Positions 12,344 to 21,142 of a stretch of 36,423 bases of DNA are shown here, piece after piece. The notes below the pieces were generated by a model. It saw nothing but the letters and a program-made list of their open reading frames with translations, searched no databases and was not told the origin of the DNA. A program made the position numbers and the translations under genes. Source of the DNA: Candidatus Kapaibacterium sp. (GTDB taxonomy: Bacteria; Bacteroidota; Ignavibacteria; Kapaibacteriales; Kapaibacteriaceae); the NCBI GenBank assembly GCA_018882895.1, contig VERF01000021.1:1-36423 (forward strand). The letters run 5' to 3'. Numbering within the stretch: the first letter of the stretch is position 1; each line of letters starts with the position of its first letter.

Positions 12344-13624
12344 ATGCATCAACTTTCGGTTCTTGTCTTCGCCTATTACTTCCCTCCCATGGGGCTGAGC
12401 GGCGTCCAAAGGGTGACGAAGTTCATCAAGTATCTTCCTGACTTCGGCTGGCAGCCGCATGTGATCACTACCGGCCCGGTGGCCTATTATGCTCACGACG
12501 AGTCACTGCTCGAAGAGCTTGACGGTCGAGACGTGGTTATCCATCGCACGCAAGGGGCTGACATCAATGCCAAGCTCAAGGACAAGGGCACGGTGGCCAT
12601 GCCACGGGAGTTCGTGCGCAAGTTTCTGCGAAAGGCTAGTGACACGTTCTACGTGCCGGACAACAAAAAGGCATGGTCGAAGCAGGCACTTGAGCTTGGA
12701 CGTCAGCTTGTGAAGGAGCAGGAGTTCGACGTGATCTTCGTCAGCGGGCCACCATTCTCCACCATGTCTGCAGCAGCCCAACTGAGTCATGAGACCGGCA
12801 TCCCACTTGTGGTGGACTATCGTGATCTTTGGTTTGGCAATCAGTTCCATTTCTACCCAACGTTCTGGCACTCGCACAAGCATCAGCAGCTTGAACGCGA
12901 TGTGCTGCTGGTAGCATCACGCGTCACGGTAACCAACCGTCGCATCAAAGAGCACCTGATCCGACGTCACGATTTCCTGCGTTCCGACGAAGTGGTGATC
13001 ATTCCTCACGGCTACGATCCGGAGGACATCGAGTCCTCAAAGCCGACGAGACGTCCGGATGGTAAGTTCCGGCTCACCTACTCGGGTATCTTCTACGATG
13101 TGGTAACGCCGATACCGTTCTTCAAGGCCATCAAGAAACTTCGTTCGCAGCGTCCCGACATTCCGCTGGACCTGCACTTCGTTGGCCTTCTGCGCGAGGA
13201 ATACCGCCGGGCTGCCCAACGGATGGGCATCATGGACCTGATCACCGACCATGGTTACTGCGCCCACCGCGATGCCGTGCAGATGCTGACTGACAGCGAC
13301 GCTCTTTGGATGATGGTTGGCAACACTCGCAATGCCGACACGATATCGAGCGCGAAACTCTACGAATACTTCGGCACTCGCAAGCCACTGCTCGTGAGCG
13401 TGCCCGAGGGTGCACTCCGCAAGGATGCCGAACGCTATGGGGCTTCGTGGATCACCAACCCTACAGACGTTGAAGCGATCTGCACCAGCATCATCGAGAT
13501 GTACGAACTCTGGAAGCGCGGCGCCCTACCCGCCCCAAATAATGACGTGGTCGAAGGCTTCAATCGCCACACCCTTACCGAGATGCTCGCAAAACAGTTT
13601 GCGATGAGCACAAGGGTGGTGTGA
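12344..13624 (+). CDS. Glycosyltransferase, GT4-like
   Basis: A 426-residue protein with a GT-B fold signature. N-terminal A-Y-Y-F-P-P-M-G-L-S-G-V-Q-R (10-23) is the acceptor-side glycine loop typical of family 4 enzymes such as WcaI/WbuB-like proteins. D-Y-R-D-L-W (near 158-163) and the I-I-P-H-G-Y-D-P segment start the C-terminal domain; Y-S-G-I-F-Y and S-A-K-L-Y-E-Y-F-G-T-R-K-P carry the donor-binding glutamate pattern E-x7-E in degenerate form. It probably transfers a sugar in surface polysaccharide or glycolipid synthesis; donor and acceptor cannot be inferred. The ATG at 12344 has AAGAAG upstream and follows the peptidase stop by 6 bases. The stop is followed within a few bases by octamer repeats. 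Confidence 0.85.
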   Translation: MHQLSVLVFAYYFPPMGLSGVQRVTKFIKYLPDFGWQPHVITTGPVAYYAHDESLLEELDGRDVVIHRTQGADINAKLKDKGTVAMPREFVRKFLRKASDTFYVPDNKKAWSKQALELGRQLVKEQEFDVIFVSGPPFSTMSAAAQLSHETGIPLVVDYRDLWFGNQFHFYPTFWHSHKHQQLERDVLLVASRVTVTNRRIKEHLIRRHDFLRSDEVVIIPHGYDPEDIESSKPTRRPDGKFRLTYSGIFYDVVTPIPFFKAIKKLRSQRPDIPLDLHFVGLLREEYRRAAQRMGIMDLITDHGYCAHRDAVQMLTDSDALWMMVGNTRNADTISSAKLYEYFGTRKPLLVSVPEGALRKDAERYGASWITNPTDVEAICTSIIEMYELWKRGALPAPNNDVVEGFNRHTLTEMLAKQFAMSTRVV

Positions 13625-13629
13625 GGAAG

Positions 13630-13677
13630 AATTACGGAATTACGGAATTACGGAATTACTGAATTACGGAATTACGT
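13630..13677. repeat. Six tandem octamers, AATTACGG type
   Basis: Six head-to-tail 8-bp units: AATTACGG three times, AATTACTG, AATTACGG, AATTACGT. The array starts 5 bases after the glycosyltransferase stop. The core ATTACGG/ATTACTG is the same word as in the heptamer arrays at 13803 and 36034. Confidence 0.95.
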
Positions 13678-13689
13678 CGGAGTCGTCGT

Positions 13690-13797
13690 TCACGCGGAAG
13701 CGGGAATCCAAACGTTGGATTGTCATCCCGGCGAATGCCGGGCTCCACGCGGCAGTTACAGTGTGGTTTATGGATTCCCGCTTTCGCGGAAATGACG
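13690..13797. repeat. Cluster of three REP-like palindromes
   Basis: Three related elements share the core GTCAT(T/C)CC-GCGAA-GCGGGAATCC: an arm at 13690-13709, a full copy at 13722-13745 with stem CCCGGC/GCCGGG and loop GAAT (13727-13742), and a reverse-oriented copy at 13772-13797. They fill the space between convergent genes. Such palindromes may act as transcription barriers; no T-run follows. Confidence 0.75.
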
Positions 13798-13802
13798 ATG
13801 CC

Positions 13803-13844
13803 AGTAATCAGTAATCAGTAATCAGTAATCAGTAATCAGTAATC
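13803..13844. repeat. Six tandem heptamers AGTAATC, overlapping the Fe-S gene 3' end
   Basis: Six perfect copies of AGTAATC; on the minus strand this is GATTACT, the same cycle as the ATTACTG unit of the array at 36034. The last residues and the stop codon (13824-13822) of the Fe-S oxidoreductase gene are read from the repeat. Confidence 0.97.
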
Positions 13845-15858
13845 GTTCTCTGACGATCTCTGAGATGTCCTTGATGGTGACCGAGTCGATCTTATCGGCG
13901 GCTTTGACGCCGTCGGTGATCATTGTGGTACAGAAGGGGCAGTTGACGGCGATGGTTGTTGCGCCGGTTTCGAGCAGTTCATTCGTACGCACGATGTTGA
14001 CGCGATCGCCAACGTGTTCTTCCATAAACATGCGGCCGCCGCCGGCGCCGCAGCACAGACCGCGGTCCTTTGAGCGAGCGGGTTCGAGGATCGTAAGACC
14101 CGGTACATTCTCCAGCGTGGCACGTGGGGCTTCGAACTCGTCGTTGTAGCGACCCAGGTAGCACGAGTCGTGATATGCCACGGTCTGACTTGACATCTTG
14201 CTGCGGTCGATCTTCAGGCGTCCACTGTCAATGAGCTCCTTGATGAACTGCGTATGGTGCGTGATCTCGGCATTGAATCCGTACTGCGGATACTCATTCT
14301 TCAGACTATTGAAGCAGTGCGGGCACGTGGCCACGATCTTCTGCACGTTGTAGCGCTGAAAGGTCTCAACGTTGGTCTTTGTGAGCATGTCGGCCAGGTA
14401 CTCATTGCCAGTGCGACGTGCCACATCACCCGTGCAGTTCTCTTCCGTACCAAGGATGCGGAAATCCACACCGGCGATCTTCATCAGCTCGGCAAAGGCC
14501 TTGGTGGTCTTCTTTGCGCGCTCATCGTACGAGCCCGCACAGCCAACCCAGAACAGCACTTCCATCGATGAGTCTTCGGCGGCGGTCTTAATTCCCATGC
14601 CTTCGGCCCAATTGGCACGATCGGCCTGACCAAACCCGCCCCATGGCACGGAGTTGGTTTCCATGTTGCCGTAGATGTCGGGCAGCAGGGCCGACTCATC
14701 ATTGAACTGCGACTCCATCATCACCATCGAGCGGCGCATGCCAACGATGGCCGGTACGTGTTCAATGTTCACCGGACATTCCTGCATGCAGGCACCGCAG
14801 GTTGTGCAGGCCCACAAGGCATCGGGCGAAACGTAGTCACCAATGAGCTTCTTGTCCCAGATCGCCTGCTCTTCCGTGCTAAGCTCAGCCCCTTGCTCCT
14901 TCTTCAGGATAAGCGGCGCTTTGTCGATCGTGCGATCATGAATGGCCACGATGATGCCGCGTGGATCGAGCACCTTGCCGGTCTGATTGGCCGGACACAC
15001 GCTTGTGCAGCGACCGCAGTGAGTACACGTGTAGCCGTCGAGCAGCGACTTCCATGAGAGGTCCTCAATGTCGACCACGCCGAACTTCTCGACACCTTCT
15101 TCTTCGAAGTTGATTGGCGCCATTGCATTTGTTGGCTGAAGGGGGCCAAGGAACACGTTGGGAATCGACGTAAGAACGTGCAGGTGCTTCGAGAACGGCA
15201 AGTAGTTCATGAAGGCCAGGATCAGCAGTGCATGCATCCAGAAGGCAACATAGAACACCGTCGTTGCCGAGTCGCCCAGAAGCGTGGCAAGCCCCTTACC
15301 AAGAGGAGCAGCCACCGGACGCACGGCCCACGAGAAGTCGCCGCCGTGCACCGGACCGCGCAGGGCGTTTTGCACCAGCAGTGCCGAGACGATGCCGAAG
15401 ATGGTCAGCAGGATCATGCCGGCTTCGACCCTTTCGGCTTCGACTTGCAGGCGCTTGATCTTGGTGACGTATCGGCGCCAGAGCGACATCATCGTGCCGA
15501 CGATGATCAGAAGGCAGAAGATGTCGGTGAGGATGGTGATGACCGAGTAGACCGGTCCAAGGAAGTTGAACGACCAGCTGTCGTTGAGTCCCTCCAGGAC
15601 CATCTCGGCGGCCGAGAACAGCAGCACCAGGAAGCCCCAGAAGATCCCCGCATGGATCGGCCCGGCCACCTTGTCGCGCAGGATCTTGCTTTGACCAAAG
15701 CCAACCACAAGCGTCGTGCGGATTCGCTCGCCAAGGCGGTCGAAGCGATTATCGGGCTTGCCCACCTTGAGCCAGGCAATGAGCCGTGCGGCGTTGCGGG
15801 CAAAGATTGCCGCAGCACCGATGAGGACGACGAGAAAGACGATGTTCTTCAGTTCCAT
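13822..15858 (-). CDS. Membrane Fe-S oxidoreductase with HdrD-like domains (possible ETF:menaquinone oxidoreductase)
   Basis: 678 residues. The first ~240 form a NarI/cytochrome-b-like membrane domain with about six helices and candidate haem ligands (H69, H170, H209, H225, H227). Two 4Fe-4S motifs follow: C278-T-H-C-G-R-C...C288-P and C351-T-T-C-G-A-C...C361-P. Two CCG domains then cover about 433-540 and 560-650, with C512-P-H-C, C602-C-G-A-G-G-G and C640-P-F-C. This layout matches the HdrD-like membrane oxidoreductases proposed to pass electrons from electron-transfer flavoprotein to menaquinone (EMO type); that partner is inferred, and no etf genes are in the window. AAGGGG lies 5 bases upstream of the ATG and TATTTTTG at 15886-15879. 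The last six codons, L-L-I-T-D-Y, and the stop come from the heptamer repeat. Confidence 0.85.
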   Translation of the reverse strand: MELKNIVFLVVLIGAAAIFARNAARLIAWLKVGKPDNRFDRLGERIRTTLVVGFGQSKILRDKVAGPIHAGIFWGFLVLLFSAAEMVLEGLNDSWSFNFLGPVYSVITILTDIFCLLIIVGTMMSLWRRYVTKIKRLQVEAERVEAGMILLTIFGIVSALLVQNALRGPVHGGDFSWAVRPVAAPLGKGLATLLGDSATTVFYVAFWMHALLILAFMNYLPFSKHLHVLTSIPNVFLGPLQPTNAMAPINFEEEGVEKFGVVDIEDLSWKSLLDGYTCTHCGRCTSVCPANQTGKVLDPRGIIVAIHDRTIDKAPLILKKEQGAELSTEEQAIWDKKLIGDYVSPDALWACTTCGACMQECPVNIEHVPAIVGMRRSMVMMESQFNDESALLPDIYGNMETNSVPWGGFGQADRANWAEGMGIKTAAEDSSMEVLFWVGCAGSYDERAKKTTKAFAELMKIAGVDFRILGTEENCTGDVARRTGNEYLADMLTKTNVETFQRYNVQKIVATCPHCFNSLKNEYPQYGFNAEITHHTQFIKELIDSGRLKIDRSKMSSQTVAYHDSCYLGRYNDEFEAPRATLENVPGLTILEPARSKDRGLCCGAGGGRMFMEEHVGDRVNIVRTNELLETGATTIAVNCPFCTTMITDGVKAADKIDSVTIKDISEIVRERLLITDY

Positions 15859-15878
15859 GGGATCCCCTTATGCGTCTG

Positions 15879-15886
15879 CAAAAATA
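15879..15886 (-). promoter_or_regulatory. Candidate -7 box of the Fe-S oxidoreductase gene
   Basis: TATTTTTG on the minus strand, 20 bases before the ATG at 15858, an exact TAnnTTTG match. It is only 8 bases from the plus-strand box for the CoA-transferase, so the two divergent promoters overlap. Confidence 0.45.
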
Positions 15887-15894
15887 CCAAACAG

Positions 15895-15902
15895 TATGTT
15901 TG
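15895..15902 (+). promoter_or_regulatory. Candidate -7 box of the CoA-transferase gene
   Basis: TATGTTTG, an exact TAnnTTTG match, 26 bases before the preferred GTG start at 15929. No convincing -33 element is visible. Confidence 0.45.
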
Positions 15903-15928
15903 TGGTTTGTTGATCTCCAGGAGTGAAT

Positions 15929-17206
15929 GTGGGCCGCATCGTTTCGGCGCAAGAGGCTATCGGAGCAATTGAGTCCGGACATCGTCTGTATCTGCATTCG
16001 GTGGCGGCCGCGCCGCAGACGCTCATTCGGGAGATGATGCGGCAAGCGCCTCGACTGCGCAACGTGGAGATCGTCCACTTGCACACCGAGGGTCCGGCCC
16101 CCTATGCAGAGCCCGAGTACGCCGAGAACTTCCGCGTTAACTGCCTCTTCATAGGCGGCAACATGCGCAAGGCCATTCGCGAGGGTCGGGCTGACTTCAC
16201 ACCGGTCTTTCTGTCGGAGATCCCTGATCTGTTTCGCTCCGGGACCCTGCCGATCGATGTGGCACTTATCAATGTTTCGCCTCCTGACGCGCACGGCTTC
16301 TGCTCGTTGGGCGTGACGGTGGAGGCCGCCCATGAGGCCCTGCATTCGGCACGTATTGTGATCGCTCAGATCAACCCGCGCATGCCGCGCACACATGGTG
16401 ATGCCTTGGTGCATCGCGACAAGATCACTTACATGGTGGAGGTCGACGAGCCGATCTTCGAAGTGCAGCCCCCGGAGCTGGGCCCGATCGAGCATAAGAT
16501 CGGTCAGCATGTGGCCTCGCTCGTGCCCAACGGAGCAACGCTGCAAATGGGCATTGGTGCGATCCCCGATGCAGTGCTGCACCAGCTGGGTGGACATAAG
16601 GATCTGGGCATTCACACCGAGATGTTCAGTGATGGCCTGCTACCGCTGGTAGAATCCGGTGTGGTGACCGGAAGTCAAAAGGCCATCCATCCGGGCAAGA
16701 TCGTTGCCACCTTCGTGATGGGAACCAAGAAGCTGTACGACTTCATCGACGACAATCCGATGGTAGCGATGCTTGATCTGTCATACGTCAACAATCCGGC
16801 CACGATACAGCGCAACCCAAAGGTCACAGCCATCAATAGCGCCATTGAAGTGGATCTTACAGGTCAGGTCTGCGCCGACTCGATCGGTCCGATTCCCTAT
16901 TCGGGTGTAGGAGGCCAGGTGGACTTCATGCGAGGCGCTGCACGGTCGGCCGGTGGACTGCCGATCATTGCCCTACCGTCGCGCACCAGTTCCGGCATTG
17001 CCCGCATCACGTCGCTTCTGAAGCCCGGTGCCGGCGTGGTCTCAACACGTGCACACGTCCATGCGATCGTCACCGAGTACGGCATTGCCAACCTGCACGG
17101 TCGCACGATCCGCGAGCGCGCTCGCGCATTGATCGGTATCGCCCACCCAGATGATCGAGAACGTCTCGAACGAGAGGCACTCGAACACTGGCACATTCGT
17201 ATATGA
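15929..17206 (+). CDS. Acetyl-CoA hydrolase/transferase family CoA-transferase (4-hydroxybutyrate CoA-transferase-like)
   Basis: 425 residues of the Cat1/AbfT family, which moves CoA between acetyl-CoA and an acid such as 4-hydroxybutyrate, butyrate or succinate through a glutamyl-CoA intermediate. The candidate catalytic glutamate is E231 in G-I-H-T-E-M-F-S-D-G. Also seen are G-A-T-L-Q-M-G-I-G-A-I-P (203-214), S-A-I-E-V-D-L-T-G-Q-V (304-314) and the C-terminal T-E-Y-G-I-A-N-L. The frame is open from a GTG at 15923, but that codon overlaps the AGGAG at 15919-15923; GTG 15929, 5 bases after it, is the likelier start. It overlaps the next gene by ATGA. Divergence from the Fe-S oxidoreductase suggests shared use in acyl-CoA oxidation. 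The acid substrate is unknown. Confidence 0.88.
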   Translation: MGRIVSAQEAIGAIESGHRLYLHSVAAAPQTLIREMMRQAPRLRNVEIVHLHTEGPAPYAEPEYAENFRVNCLFIGGNMRKAIREGRADFTPVFLSEIPDLFRSGTLPIDVALINVSPPDAHGFCSLGVTVEAAHEALHSARIVIAQINPRMPRTHGDALVHRDKITYMVEVDEPIFEVQPPELGPIEHKIGQHVASLVPNGATLQMGIGAIPDAVLHQLGGHKDLGIHTEMFSDGLLPLVESGVVTGSQKAIHPGKIVATFVMGTKKLYDFIDDNPMVAMLDLSYVNNPATIQRNPKVTAINSAIEVDLTGQVCADSIGPIPYSGVGGQVDFMRGAARSAGGLPIIALPSRTSSGIARITSLLKPGAGVVSTRAHVHAIVTEYGIANLHGRTIRERARALIGIAHPDDRERLEREALEHWHIRI

Positions 17207-18516
17207 TGCCCATGAAAGCCACCTCAGCGCTCGTCCTGGGCATTGGAAGCGTGATCTCGGCACCTGCCGTTGCCCAGCAACCGGCCGATGCCAACACACC
17301 CAAGGTGCTGACCGATGCGATCGTACTGCGAGGTGCTCAGTTTGGCGACGCATCACGATGTGATCTGTATATCTCGGTGCCGTATCAGCTTTTGCAGTTC
17401 AATGCCTATGAAGGCAAGATGCTGGCCGAGTATTCGGTATCGATCACCGTGCGCGACTCATCGGGTCGACGCATCATCGACACCACATTTCGCCGGTCCG
17501 TGCTGGAAGCATCCTACAGCGTGTCGCGCGGTACTACGGGTAAGTCGGACAACTCGATACGTCGGTTCACACTTCGACCCGGCCCGTACACCGTTGAGAC
17601 CGTCGTTGCCGACGCGTTTGGCCGCAAGGATCACGCCGGCAGCATTGACGTGCGCGTACCTGCGTACTTCACCTCGAACGTCGAGCTCAGCACCCCAATG
17701 TATGTGAGCCAAATCGAACAGCGTGGTGGACGATATGCGATCACACCCTTTGTGGGCGACGTCGTTTGGTCGACCGACATGCAGCTGTTCGTTTTTCTGG
17801 AGACATACATTGGCGGCCAGCCGCGACGCATCAAGCATCGGTGGACGCTTTCGCGTGTTGACGGACGCATCGCCGCTGCTGGTGAGGGCGACCCGGTGCC
17901 GTGTGAGCGCATCGCCACCCAGAGCTTCTTTCCCCTGCGCATCGATGGTCGACTTCTTCCCGGAACCTACACACTGCGCATCACGGCGCATCCTGCCGAT
18001 GCATCCGGCCGCGCCGACACGTCGGTAACCGAGGCGTCGGTCTCACGTTCCTACGTCGTGCCGCGCACGTTCGCCGGAGATGTACTGTCGGACCTGAAGA
18101 AGGCCGCACGTCAGCTCATCTACGTAGCCGATCAGGAACAGATCGACGCCATCATCAATGCTAAGACCGAGGGCGAGGGGCTGACGCTGTTTGAAGAGTT
18201 TTGGAAGGGGCTTGACCCGTCTCCGGGCACGATACGCAACGAGGCCTTCGACGAGTATTACTCGCGAATTGACGAGGCAAACAAGCGATTCAAATCATAC
18301 AACGAAGGATGGCTTACCGACATGGGGCGCGTCTTCATCGTCTTTGGTGAGCCCCTTACCACTGAGAGATTCATGGGTCCAAACGGTATCTCTCGAATCG
18401 TACGCTGGGTCTATCCGAACAACATCGCTTTTACCTTTGAGGACACATCGGGGTTTGGCGACTATCGACTCCGCAGCGGAATGCCCGGCAATCAGAAGTA
18501 TCGATACCGTCGCTGA
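17203..18516 (+). CDS. GWxTD-domain secreted protein
   Basis: 437 residues with an N-terminal signal peptide (A-T-S-A-L-V-L-G-I-G-S-V-I-S-A-P-A-V-A-Q, cleavage near 25). The middle is beta-rich. The C-terminal ~130 residues carry the GWxTD domain: Y-Y-S-R-I-D-E-A-N near 363-371, then G-W-L-T-D-M-G-R-V-F-I-V-F-G-E-P at about 381-396. The domain is common in Bacteroidota, Acidobacteriota and related groups, with no established biochemical role. The start ATG at 17203 overlaps the CoA-transferase stop (ATGA), giving translational coupling; the functional reason for this pairing is unclear. Convergent with the T9SS-sorted gene, separated by a strong hairpin. Confidence 0.85.
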   Translation: MMPMKATSALVLGIGSVISAPAVAQQPADANTPKVLTDAIVLRGAQFGDASRCDLYISVPYQLLQFNAYEGKMLAEYSVSITVRDSSGRRIIDTTFRRSVLEASYSVSRGTTGKSDNSIRRFTLRPGPYTVETVVADAFGRKDHAGSIDVRVPAYFTSNVELSTPMYVSQIEQRGGRYAITPFVGDVVWSTDMQLFVFLETYIGGQPRRIKHRWTLSRVDGRIAAAGEGDPVPCERIATQSFFPLRIDGRLLPGTYTLRITAHPADASGRADTSVTEASVSRSYVVPRTFAGDVLSDLKKAARQLIYVADQEQIDAIINAKTEGEGLTLFEEFWKGLDPSPGTIRNEAFDEYYSRIDEANKRFKSYNEGWLTDMGRVFIVFGEPLTTERFMGPNGISRIVRWVYPNNIAFTFEDTSGFGDYRLRSGMPGNQKYRYRR

Positions 18517-18557
18517 CGCCTCGGCACGCTGTCGCCACGAAGCAGGACCCAAAAGAA

Positions 18558-18589
18558 AAGGGCCGTCCGGCATCTGCCGGACGGCCCTT
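18558..18589 (-). terminator. Intrinsic terminator between convergent genes, best for the minus strand
   Basis: A 15-bp perfect stem, AAGGGCCGTCCGGCA with TGCCGGACGGCCCTT. On the minus strand it is followed by TTTTCTTTT, giving a good terminator for the T9SS-sorted gene; on the plus strand only two T follow, so it would serve the GWxTD gene weakly. Confidence 0.85.
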
Positions 18590-18609
18590 GATGTATCTAC
18601 CGGAGCGTC

Positions 18610-21027
18610 TTAGCGAGCAACGACCACTGAGAGTGTTGCGCGATCTGCACCGTTCGATGCGACCACGTTGTATGCACCCGACGTGAGCATTGATGCATCG
18701 ACGTTGACAAGTTCCGTGCCGTTGACCATGCCGCTGAACAGCGTGGCAACTTCCTGGCCGGCAGCGTTGACAACCGACACGCGCAGGTCGCCGTTGGCGC
18801 GCACGCGGATCGCTGAAGAACTGCTGACAGGGTTGGCACCGACAAGCGTCATGCCGATGGCGCCCGTCTCACTGACTACGTCCGTCTCAACCGATGTTGT
18901 CGTTGACGTGCCGCGGAGCGACACCGTGACAGGAGCATCGTTGTTGCTGATCACAAGGTTGGCAGCAGCCGTGCCGGCACCCGTTGGTGCGTACTGCACC
19001 GTGACGGAGCGGCTGGCATTTGGAGCAAGCACAACGTTCGAGCCGCTCACACCACCAGCAGTCACCTTGTAAAGAGATGAGCCGGATCCCGTGATGGTCA
19101 TCGTCGAGATCTCGAGGTTGGCCTTGCCTGTGTTCGTGATCGTGAGTGTCATATCCTTCGTTGTACCGGCACTGACAGTTCCGAAGTTCAGCGTCGTGTT
19201 GTTCAGGCTGATGACCGGACGATCACCGGCAGGCATGAGATAATCCAGGATGCGTTGCATCAGAATCTTGCGGGCATTTGCATCGTTGGCGTGCTCGACG
19301 CCCCATGATGAATACACCACGCGGCCCTGACCCGAGTTTTCGCAACGAACGCCAACAATGTTGGTCGTCTTGTTGTCCGAGTATGACCATGCGACCGACT
19401 TCGAGCCTGCATTGATCGAGAACACGTCCTGAACTTCACAGTAGAACGGCCAGCTTTGGGTTGGGCGGTTAAGATTCCAGACTGCAGCCTGGGTCTTATC
19501 ATTCTGTCCAAGGGGCTCGGCAGCAATACCATTCAGCGTGAATGGTGTGAGCGTGTTTCCTGTGTAACGAGCAACAGGTCCGGTTCCCTGAAGCTTCAGA
19601 CCGAGTGTTTCCGACACCCAAGCGTTTGCTTCTGGGTAACCGGCAAACTGCTGGTTGGCATCGGCCGTTGACACGGAGATACCCATCGGTGCGGCAACAT
19701 ACACGCCCTTGCCCTGGCTCGTCATATTGACGGCAAGCTGTGCAACGGCTGGAATGTTGAAGCGTCCATCGACGCCAACCGGGAAGATGCCGGCATCGAA
19801 CTCTGTTGGTGGGAATGCTGTAACAACTTCTTGCGTTGCTGGGATGAAGACTACATCACCAGCATGCGTTGTTGCCATCGCAGATACGTACTGACCGGCA
19901 GCACCACTGGTGATACCCGCCCACACCGCGGCGCGTGCTCCGTTTGTAAGGTAACCGTGCTCGATCGACGACTCACGTGGAATGCCCGTGATGTTGATCG
20001 GCTTGGCATTCAGAGCAATCGCTGCAAAGCCTGCATTGGCAGGAGCCGTTGTTTCGACCGTGATATTCTTGCTTGCACCGGCAGCCAGGGCGATCACTTC
20101 TTCGCTGAGAGCGATCTGCCAGCCAGCGTCAACAAGTGCCTGACCATTTGCGATCGACAGTTCAGCTTCCATCGCCGACTTTCCTGGGTTCGAAACAGTG
20201 ATCGATGCCGTCTTCTTGGCACCCTTGTCGATCTTCTGCCACTTTGTGCCCTTGAACTCGAGTCGAGCGAATACTTCGTCGAGGTTCGATCCAGCCTGGA
20301 TCACTTCGCGCGATGTGTTGGCCTGGATGAAGGCGATCACATACTGCTGACCAGCAGGCCAAAGATCTCCCTGACCTTGGTTGAACGTGAAATCGAACTC
20401 CTTGGAGCTGTTTGCATCCAATGACAGAACTGTGCCGCCGGCGTTTGGCATCATCTTGAGCATGGCATCACCAAACTCAGTTTCTTGGTTCGAGCCTGGC
20501 AGATTGGCTGGCAGGTCTTCAAGCACGGTCTTGCGCGAGACAAGGGCAACGTGCAGCTTGTGTGACTTGAGATCGACGTTGGTCTCAATCTTTACCTTGA
20601 CTGCAGTACCGGCCTGAGTGACGGTGATCTTGGCAGGTGCCTTGACTGCGTTATCCGTGCCGATCGTCTGCGTCAGCTGCGCCTCGTTACGTGGGTCGAC
20701 CGTGGCCTTACCATTGACACGAGCCGTTGGGATACCGTTGACAGAATAAAACTGCTGACGTGAAGCATTGTCGGCCGGGTTCTGCACGTTCCATGGGTCG
20801 CCCGGAGCCGGGAAGTTCATGTGATAGCGAATCGACACGGAACCATTGGCAAGAGAGATGACGCGGGCCATCACCGGACCGGCGGCAACGCAAGGACCGC
20901 AGGTTGCACTCGTGAACTGCTCTACGACCGAGATGCGGTCGTACGTGTTTTGCGCGCTGACGGACGTTGAGCCCATAAGCGCGATCAATGCCAGTGCAAG
21001 CATCGATAAGGTAATGCGAGACTTCAT
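18610..21027 (-). CDS. Omp28-like secreted protein with thioredoxin-like motif and type IX sorting domain
   Basis: 805 residues. Signal peptide 1-25 (M-L-A-L-A-L-I-A-L-M-G-S-T-S-V-S-A then Q-N). An Omp28/thioredoxin-like domain follows with E-Q-F-T-S-A-T-C43-G-P-C46, an intact CxxC. A middle region has no clear family. An ASPM/DUF1573-like Ig repeat (L-N-F-G-T-V-S-A-G-T, V-T-V-Q-Y-A-P-T-G-A-G) lies about 605-705. The last ~75 residues look like a T9SS type A sorting domain (S-A-I-R-V-R...V-V-N-A-A-G-Q-E-V...L-T-S-G-A-Y-N-V-V). It should be exported by Sec and displayed or released through T9SS. I chose ATG 21027, 6 bases after AAGGGG; the frame is open further upstream to 21177. A TTG-N19-TATTTTAG candidate promoter lies about 55-85 bases upstream. 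Confidence 0.9.
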   Translation of the reverse strand: MKSRITLSMLALALIALMGSTSVSAQNTYDRISVVEQFTSATCGPCVAAGPVMARVISLANGSVSIRYHMNFPAPGDPWNVQNPADNASRQQFYSVNGIPTARVNGKATVDPRNEAQLTQTIGTDNAVKAPAKITVTQAGTAVKVKIETNVDLKSHKLHVALVSRKTVLEDLPANLPGSNQETEFGDAMLKMMPNAGGTVLSLDANSSKEFDFTFNQGQGDLWPAGQQYVIAFIQANTSREVIQAGSNLDEVFARLEFKGTKWQKIDKGAKKTASITVSNPGKSAMEAELSIANGQALVDAGWQIALSEEVIALAAGASKNITVETTAPANAGFAAIALNAKPINITGIPRESSIEHGYLTNGARAAVWAGITSGAAGQYVSAMATTHAGDVVFIPATQEVVTAFPPTEFDAGIFPVGVDGRFNIPAVAQLAVNMTSQGKGVYVAAPMGISVSTADANQQFAGYPEANAWVSETLGLKLQGTGPVARYTGNTLTPFTLNGIAAEPLGQNDKTQAAVWNLNRPTQSWPFYCEVQDVFSINAGSKSVAWSYSDNKTTNIVGVRCENSGQGRVVYSSWGVEHANDANARKILMQRILDYLMPAGDRPVISLNNTTLNFGTVSAGTTKDMTLTITNTGKANLEISTMTITGSGSSLYKVTAGGVSGSNVVLAPNASRSVTVQYAPTGAGTAAANLVISNNDAPVTVSLRGTSTTTSVETDVVSETGAIGMTLVGANPVSSSSAIRVRANGDLRVSVVNAAGQEVATLFSGMVNGTELVNVDASMLTSGAYNVVASNGADRATLSVVVAR

Positions 21028-21142
21028 GAAAGCCCCTTTCAAAACTGGTGAAGTAACGGTAGTTGATTTGTCGTGTTGCAAGTCCCTAAAATAGCGTCCG
21101 AACCGATGCAAACAAGCGGCTGCGAGCGAAATCTGCCGCGGA

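Noticed and set aside
13690-13797. Insertion sequence or MITE between the convergent genes
   Set aside because: No transposase, no long terminal inverted repeats and no target duplication; the content is REP-like palindromes and tandem repeats.
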